A DNA stretch of 38,226 nt from Campylobacteraceae bacterium (GTDB lineage: Bacteria > Campylobacterota > Campylobacteria > Campylobacterales > Sulfurospirillaceae): contig JALUMZ010000111.1 of the NCBI GenBank assembly GCA_027055635.1, forward strand, positions 1 to 38,226. The letters are read 5' to 3'. Both the position numbers and the translations under genes were made by a program. Below the pieces are notes generated by a model that did no database searches, was not told the origin of the DNA, and was given only the letters and a program-made list of their open reading frames with translations. Within the stretch, counting starts at the first letter, position 1. Each line of letters starts with the position of its first letter. Positions 34,477 through 38,226 of the stretch are shown here, piece by piece.

Positions 34477-35619
34477 TCAATTTTTTATGCTATTTATAAT
34501 TTTTATGCTACTCATAACAAAAATAACTTCAAAAATACTTGCTAAAATAAAAGAGAGATAGGTAAAGTGATCGATGCTTTGTGAATGATATGCAATAGTC
34601 GCAACAGCTATAAGAAGAGTGAGGGGCATAGAGTGAGATAGTGCAAAAAGAGATATCTCTTTTAAGTTAAGAGTATTTATAAAAACAAAAGAGGCGATAA
34701 TCCTGGATCCTATCATCAAAGAGGTTATCAAGAGAGTATTTAATACTAAATCTGTTGATAGTAAGGATTTGAGCTCAAATGTAGAGCCTATATATATGAA
34801 GAATATAGGAACTAAAAAACCAAAACCAAATGATGAGAGCTTTTGTGGTAATTCTTGTTTGTGTTCAAAAAAGGTATTTATGAAAATGCCAGCTACAAAA
34901 GCACCGAAAGCAACCTCTAAATGCAAAAATAACATGATAGCAATGAGAACGAAAAATATGGCCATAGATAGTCTTATGTCTTTTTCTTCTTTATCAACAT
35001 GGGGCATGAGAAAAGTTTTTAGTTCAGGATGCCACCAAAACAGGATATTTAGAAGTCTAAACAGCACAACCATAGATAAGAGAAATAGTATCAGATATAT
35101 TACGGTTTCATATAGTTTAGTCCCTAAACCAAACTCTAGTGAAGCACCGGCCAAAGTTAGAAGTATGATAGATGTTAACTCGCCCATAGTGCCTACTATC
35201 ATTGATAAATTTAACCATTTTGTCTCTTTATCATACTCTTTGTATAGAGTCAAAATCAGCCCCACCGATAGCATCGGCAATAAAATTATCAAAATTTTAT
35301 TAAGATTCAAATAGTATATCGCCATAAATGAAATCACATATAAAAAGACCAAGTATAAAATCCCCTCTTTGATGACAGATCTCTTTTTGCTTGTAAAGAT
35401 TCTTAAATCCACCTCCATTCCTGCCATAAACATAAGATAGAAAAATCCAACATCGGCAAGCAGATTAAATAGATAGTGATCGCTAAGAAATCCAAAAAAA
35501 GTAGCAATTGAGCCAAATATAATCTCAACTGCAGGAGAGGGAATATGAAAATATTTGGAGAAAAAAGGAGAAAGAGAGAGAATCACTGAGATAGTGATTA
35601 TGATAGTTATCTCATGCAT
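34477..35619 (-). CDS. Cation/proton antiporter, CPA2 (KefB-like) family
   Basis: This 380-residue protein has about 12 membrane helices. CPA2 features are IPSPAVEIIFGSIATFFGF at the N terminus, FFYLMFMAGMEVDLR, and GAFVAGIFINTFFEHK in the middle. There is no TrkA-N or other regulatory domain at the C terminus. It exchanges Na+ or K+ for H+ across the inner membrane, with the ion unknown. Its ATG overlaps the bioB stop by 8 bases. The topA-bioB-antiporter order matches what I recall from C. jejuni. Confidence 0.85.
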   Translation of the reverse strand: MHEITIIITISVILSLSPFFSKYFHIPSPAVEIIFGSIATFFGFLSDHYLFNLLADVGFFYLMFMAGMEVDLRIFTSKKRSVIKEGILYLVFLYVISFMAIYYLNLNKILIILLPMLSVGLILTLYKEYDKETKWLNLSMIVGTMGELTSIILLTLAGASLEFGLGTKLYETVIYLILFLLSMVVLFRLLNILFWWHPELKTFLMPHVDKEEKDIRLSMAIFFVLIAIMLFLHLEVAFGAFVAGIFINTFFEHKQELPQKLSSFGFGFLVPIFFIYIGSTFELKSLLSTDLVLNTLLITSLMIGSRIIASFVFINTLNLKEISLFALSHSMPLTLLIAVATIAYHSQSIDHFTYLSFILASIFEVIFVMSSIKIINSIKN

Positions 35620-36457
35620 TGCAGTATTGGGCTATATCATATCCGGCATTTATTATCATTTGTATATCTTTGTTTGGTTTGTTTCCCATTGTTGTAAGGT
35701 AGTTGCCTATCACTATGGAGTTTGCGCCGGCATCAAAGATTTGTGCTTGCTTTGTCTTAAATGTAATCTCTCTACCGCCTGCTACCATCAATCTAACATC
35801 TGGAAGTTCACTTCTTGTATATTTTATAATTGCAAGTGCCAAATCTTCATCTAGAGGCTCTTTCTTGATAGGAAGTGCAGAATTTGGATGAAAGAAGTTT
35901 AAAGGAACAGTAAATGGATTTAGCGATTTTATACTTTGAATAAACGATACTCTATCATCTTCACTTTCACCAAGCCCAAATATTCCACCGCTTACAAGTC
36001 TAAGTTTGGCCTCCTTTACATGTAGGCATGTCTGATACCTTTGCTCCCAAGAGTGGGTAGTGCAGAGAGTCTTGTAAAATTTCCTAGAGCTTTCTAAATT
36101 GTGGTTATAGAGATCAACGCCGGCACTTTTTAAGCTTTTGAGTTGGTTTAGGTTTGCAAGACCATTGCAGGCTATGATGTTAAGCTCTTTTACCTCTCTT
36201 TTTACAGCTTCGCAAGCTCTACAGACAAAGTCTAGTTTTTTATCATCTAGCCCTTTTCCGGAAGTTACGAGACAAAAACCTACAGCGCCATTTGCTTTCG
36301 CAATTTTTGCCTCTTCTACTATTTGGTTTATCTCTTTGTGCTTATATCTCTGTATATCGGCATGGTGCTTTGCGCTTTGTGTGCAAAACCCACAATCTTC
36401 AGCACAACTCCCACTAGAGATATTGCTAATAGCGCATAAAAAAACCTCTTTTGACAT
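35612..36457 (-). CDS. bioB: Biotin synthase
   Basis: This 281-residue radical-SAM protein has CAEDCGFCTQS, the CxxxCxxC motif of the SAM-binding [4Fe-4S] cluster. Further cysteines (in DFVCRACEAV and NIIACNGLAN) and an arginine (LMVAGGRE) correspond to the [2Fe-2S] site. YNHNLESS is typical for BioB. It inserts sulfur into dethiobiotin. It is shorter than E. coli BioB (346), as usual for this phylum. Its ATG overlaps the topA stop codon by one base (TAATG), so translation is coupled. Confidence 0.95.
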   Translation of the reverse strand: MSKEVFLCAISNISSGSCAEDCGFCTQSAKHHADIQRYKHKEINQIVEEAKIAKANGAVGFCLVTSGKGLDDKKLDFVCRACEAVKREVKELNIIACNGLANLNQLKSLKSAGVDLYNHNLESSRKFYKTLCTTHSWEQRYQTCLHVKEAKLRLVSGGIFGLGESEDDRVSFIQSIKSLNPFTVPLNFFHPNSALPIKKEPLDEDLALAIIKYTRSELPDVRLMVAGGREITFKTKQAQIFDAGANSIVIGNYLTTMGNKPNKDIQMIINAGYDIAQYCNA

Positions 36458-38226
36458 TAGGCATCCTCTTTGTATTTACACTTTGGACACTCAAAAATCT
36501 GTTTTTTTCTAAGTTCTCTAGTTACCATCATCTCTCCACATTCAGGACATTTTTTGTTTGTCGGCTGGTGCGTTGAGACAAATTTGCATTTTGGATAGTT
36601 TGAGCAACCGTAAAACTTGCCTCTGCGAGAAAATCTCTCCACTATATCCCCACCGCATAGTGGGCATTTTACACCTTCTACTATCACTTTGGCTTTTTTT
36701 TCTGCTTTGCCTAGATTTTTGGTGTATTTGCATTTTGGAAAGGTGCTACAGGATATAAACTCTCCAAATCTTCCTTTTCTCTTGACCAATTCAGCCCCAC
36801 ACTCAGGGCACATCTCGCCGGTAGGCACTATCACCTTGAGGCTCTTTATATTTTTCTTTCCTTTTTCTATATTTTCCATAAAAGGAGTGTAAAAATCACT
36901 GAGTGTTTTTTGCCAATCTGCCTTATCCATAGCAATTAAGTCTAGTGTCTCTTCCATATCAGAAGTAAATGAGCTATCAACTACTCTTGGAAAGTTTTTC
37001 TCTAGCAAATCTATAACCGTAAATGCGATTTCTGTTGGAATTATCTGTTTTTTCTCTATAGTTATATAGCTTCTAGCTACCAAAGTTGAGATTGTCGGAG
37101 CATAAGTAGATGGCCGTCCGATACCAAGGGATTCTAATTTTTTTATCAAACTGGCTTCAGAGTATCTTGAGGGTGGTTCTGTGAAGTGTTGATTTGCATC
37201 TAGCTTGCTTAACTCGACCTCTTGCCCCTCTTTCAAATCAGGTAGCAGTTTGTCTTTATCGCTTGCTCCATATACTCTGTAAAATCCATCAAAAAGAAGT
37301 TTTCTTCCACTTGCTTTAAATTTCCCGCTTTTGGATTCAAAGATGAGTGTTTGAGACTCAAAAAGAGCACTATTCATTTGAGATGCCAAAAAACGATTGT
37401 AGATTAAAGAGTAGAGTTTTAGTTCATCAGGTTTTAAAAACTCCTTTGCTTTTTGTGGTGTAAAATCCAACAGAGTTGGTCGTATAGCTTCATGTGCCTC
37501 TTGTGCACCTTTGCTTTTTGATTTATAGTATTTTGGTTTTGCAGGAAGGTACTTTTCTCCAAAATTTTCTAAAATCTGCTCTCTTGCAGCCTCTATCGCC
37601 TCTTTGGCAACATTTAGTGAGTCGGTTCTCATATAGGTGATAACCCCTTGAGTTCCTTTGTGCGTCTTTACCCCTTCGTAGAGTGTTTGGGCTAACATCA
37701 TAGTTTTTTTAGGCGAGAAGCCTAGTGAACTAGAAGCACTTTGTTGAAGGGTTGAGGTCATAAAAGCCGGACTTGGAGAGCTTTTTCTCTGCTTCTTCTC
37801 TATCTTGCCAACTCTGAAGTTTTCACCCAAGAGTCTGTTTTTTATCTCATTTGCTCTATCGCTGTTTGTGATTGTCATTTTTTCTATTTTTTTGGCATCA
37901 AATTCAACCAATAGGGATTCTATATTTTTGTTAAAAAGAGCGTCTATGCTCCAAAACTCAACCGGTTTAAAAGCTCTTATCTCTTTTTCTCTATCGACTA
38001 CTATCTTTAGGGTTGAGCTTTGAACACGCCCTGCACTTAAGCCTTTTTGTACTTTAGAAGCTAAAAGTGGGGAGAGTTTGTATCCTACTATCCTATCAAG
38101 TAGTCTTCTTGTTTGCTGAGCATTTATGCTTGAAAAATCAAGTTTTCTTGGGTTGTCAAGTGCATGTTGTATGGCATTTTTTGTGATTTCATGAAAAACT
38201 ATACGAGGAAGCTCTTGGGGTTTTTT
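36457..38226 (-). CDS. topA: DNA topoisomerase I, partial (5' part beyond the window)
   Basis: The minus-strand frame is open from the window end (38226) to the stop at 36457, giving 589 residues and no start; the ORF track shows only an internal piece from a TTG at 37911. Upstream of that, the frame contains RIVFHEITKNAIQHALDNPRK and GLSAGRVQSSTLKIVVDREKEI, typical topoisomerase IA. The active-site tyrosine is in ITYMRTDS. Three C-terminal C4 zinc-ribbon units follow (CPECGAELV..., CPLCGGDIV..., CPECGEMMV...). The enzyme relaxes negative supercoils. Only the N-terminal TOPRIM part (about 120-150 residues) should be missing. Confidence 0.96.
   Translation of the reverse strand, partial: KKPQELPRIVFHEITKNAIQHALDNPRKLDFSSINAQQTRRLLDRIVGYKLSPLLASKVQKGLSAGRVQSSTLKIVVDREKEIRAFKPVEFWSIDALFNKNIESLLVEFDAKKIEKMTITNSDRANEIKNRLLGENFRVGKIEKKQRKSSPSPAFMTSTLQQSASSSLGFSPKKTMMLAQTLYEGVKTHKGTQGVITYMRTDSLNVAKEAIEAAREQILENFGEKYLPAKPKYYKSKSKGAQEAHEAIRPTLLDFTPQKAKEFLKPDELKLYSLIYNRFLASQMNSALFESQTLIFESKSGKFKASGRKLLFDGFYRVYGASDKDKLLPDLKEGQEVELSKLDANQHFTEPPSRYSEASLIKKLESLGIGRPSTYAPTISTLVARSYITIEKKQIIPTEIAFTVIDLLEKNFPRVVDSSFTSDMEETLDLIAMDKADWQKTLSDFYTPFMENIEKGKKNIKSLKVIVPTGEMCPECGAELVKRKGRFGEFISCSTFPKCKYTKNLGKAEKKAKVIVEGVKCPLCGGDIVERFSRRGKFYGCSNYPKCKFVSTHQPTNKKCPECGEMMVTRELRKKQIFECPKCKYKEDA

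Noticed and set aside
34370-34561. 63-aa plus-strand ORF between gltA and the antiporter
   Set aside because: It covers the 5' end of gltA, its promoter and the end of the antiporter gene on the opposite strand, has no ribosome binding site, and matches no family.
34769-35314. 181-aa plus-strand ORF
   Set aside because: It is antisense to the CPA2 antiporter, which has clear family features; composition is that of a mirrored membrane gene.
36457-37911. topA as a complete 484-aa protein starting at 37911
   Set aside because: The frame continues upstream to the window end with typical topoisomerase IA sequence, so the TTG at 37911 is internal.

Overview
The window is chromosomal, AT-rich DNA from a member of the Campylobacterota (Epsilonproteobacteria), probably a free-living sulfur- or hydrogen-metabolising relative of Sulfurimonas, Sulfurovum or Sulfurospirillum rather than a pathogen. 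Three things support this. First, gene neighbourhoods match, from memory, the Campylobacter jejuni gene order: recA-eno-FtsB-like-AMIN protein, fliQ-murB, and topA-bioB-antiporter near gltA. Second, there is a futalosine-type menaquinone gene (mqnD) and a short HP0495-like DUF493 gene. Third, the first operon encodes a PsrABC/PhsABC-type molybdoenzyme. No tRNA, rRNA, prophage, transposase or CRISPR array is visible, and almost every gene is a recognisable core or metabolic gene.

Layout. 1-5000: the Tat-exported molybdopterin oxidoreductase operon (catalytic subunit, four-cluster ferredoxin, NrfD-type membrane anchor), followed by a small secreted cysteine-containing protein. 5000-7660 (minus): moaC, DUF493 and a coiled-coil protein, then a LUD-domain gene. 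7660-7922: a non-coding block with a 79-bp direct repeat and a perfect 28-bp inverted repeat. 7923-15400: an aminotransferase, outer-membrane phospholipase A, an EamA exporter, a mobA with no ordinary start codon, a Dabb-domain remnant, leuC, a flavin reductase, an NFACT/RqcH-like protein, a multi-hairpin palindromic element and a small charged protein. 15467-21442: cdsA, dxr, a uracil permease and a 960-residue Cache-PAS-GGDEF-EAL protein in one direction.

21378-23766 (minus): a ZnuABC-type metal transporter, divergent from tsaD. 24818-27394 (minus): an SsuABC/TauABC/NrtABC-type transporter whose roughly 125-nt leader can fold into a branched structure. 27691-29766 (minus): mqnD-fliQ-murB. 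29892-33106 (plus): recA-eno-FtsB-like-AMIN. 33121-38226 (minus): gltA, and a topA-bioB-CPA2 antiporter operon whose topA runs off the window end.

The genes work together in several ways. MoaC and MobA supply steps of the molybdenum cofactor (bis-MGD) needed by the first operon's enzyme. MqnD contributes to menaquinone, the likely electron carrier for the membrane anchor. Several genes use TTG or GTG starts (pldA, mqnD, probably tsaD, eno). Many minus- and plus-strand promoters share a TGnTAWAAT extended -10 element without a visible -35 box.

I found no complete undescribed multi-gene system. The most unusual material is non-coding: the repeat/stem-loop at 7685-7882, the branched leader at 27395-27531, the related-looking element at 14919-15034, the mirrored recA/mqnD promoters, and an apparently iterated palindrome TACATGTA. 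The mobA start and the Dabb remnant are the main coding oddities.
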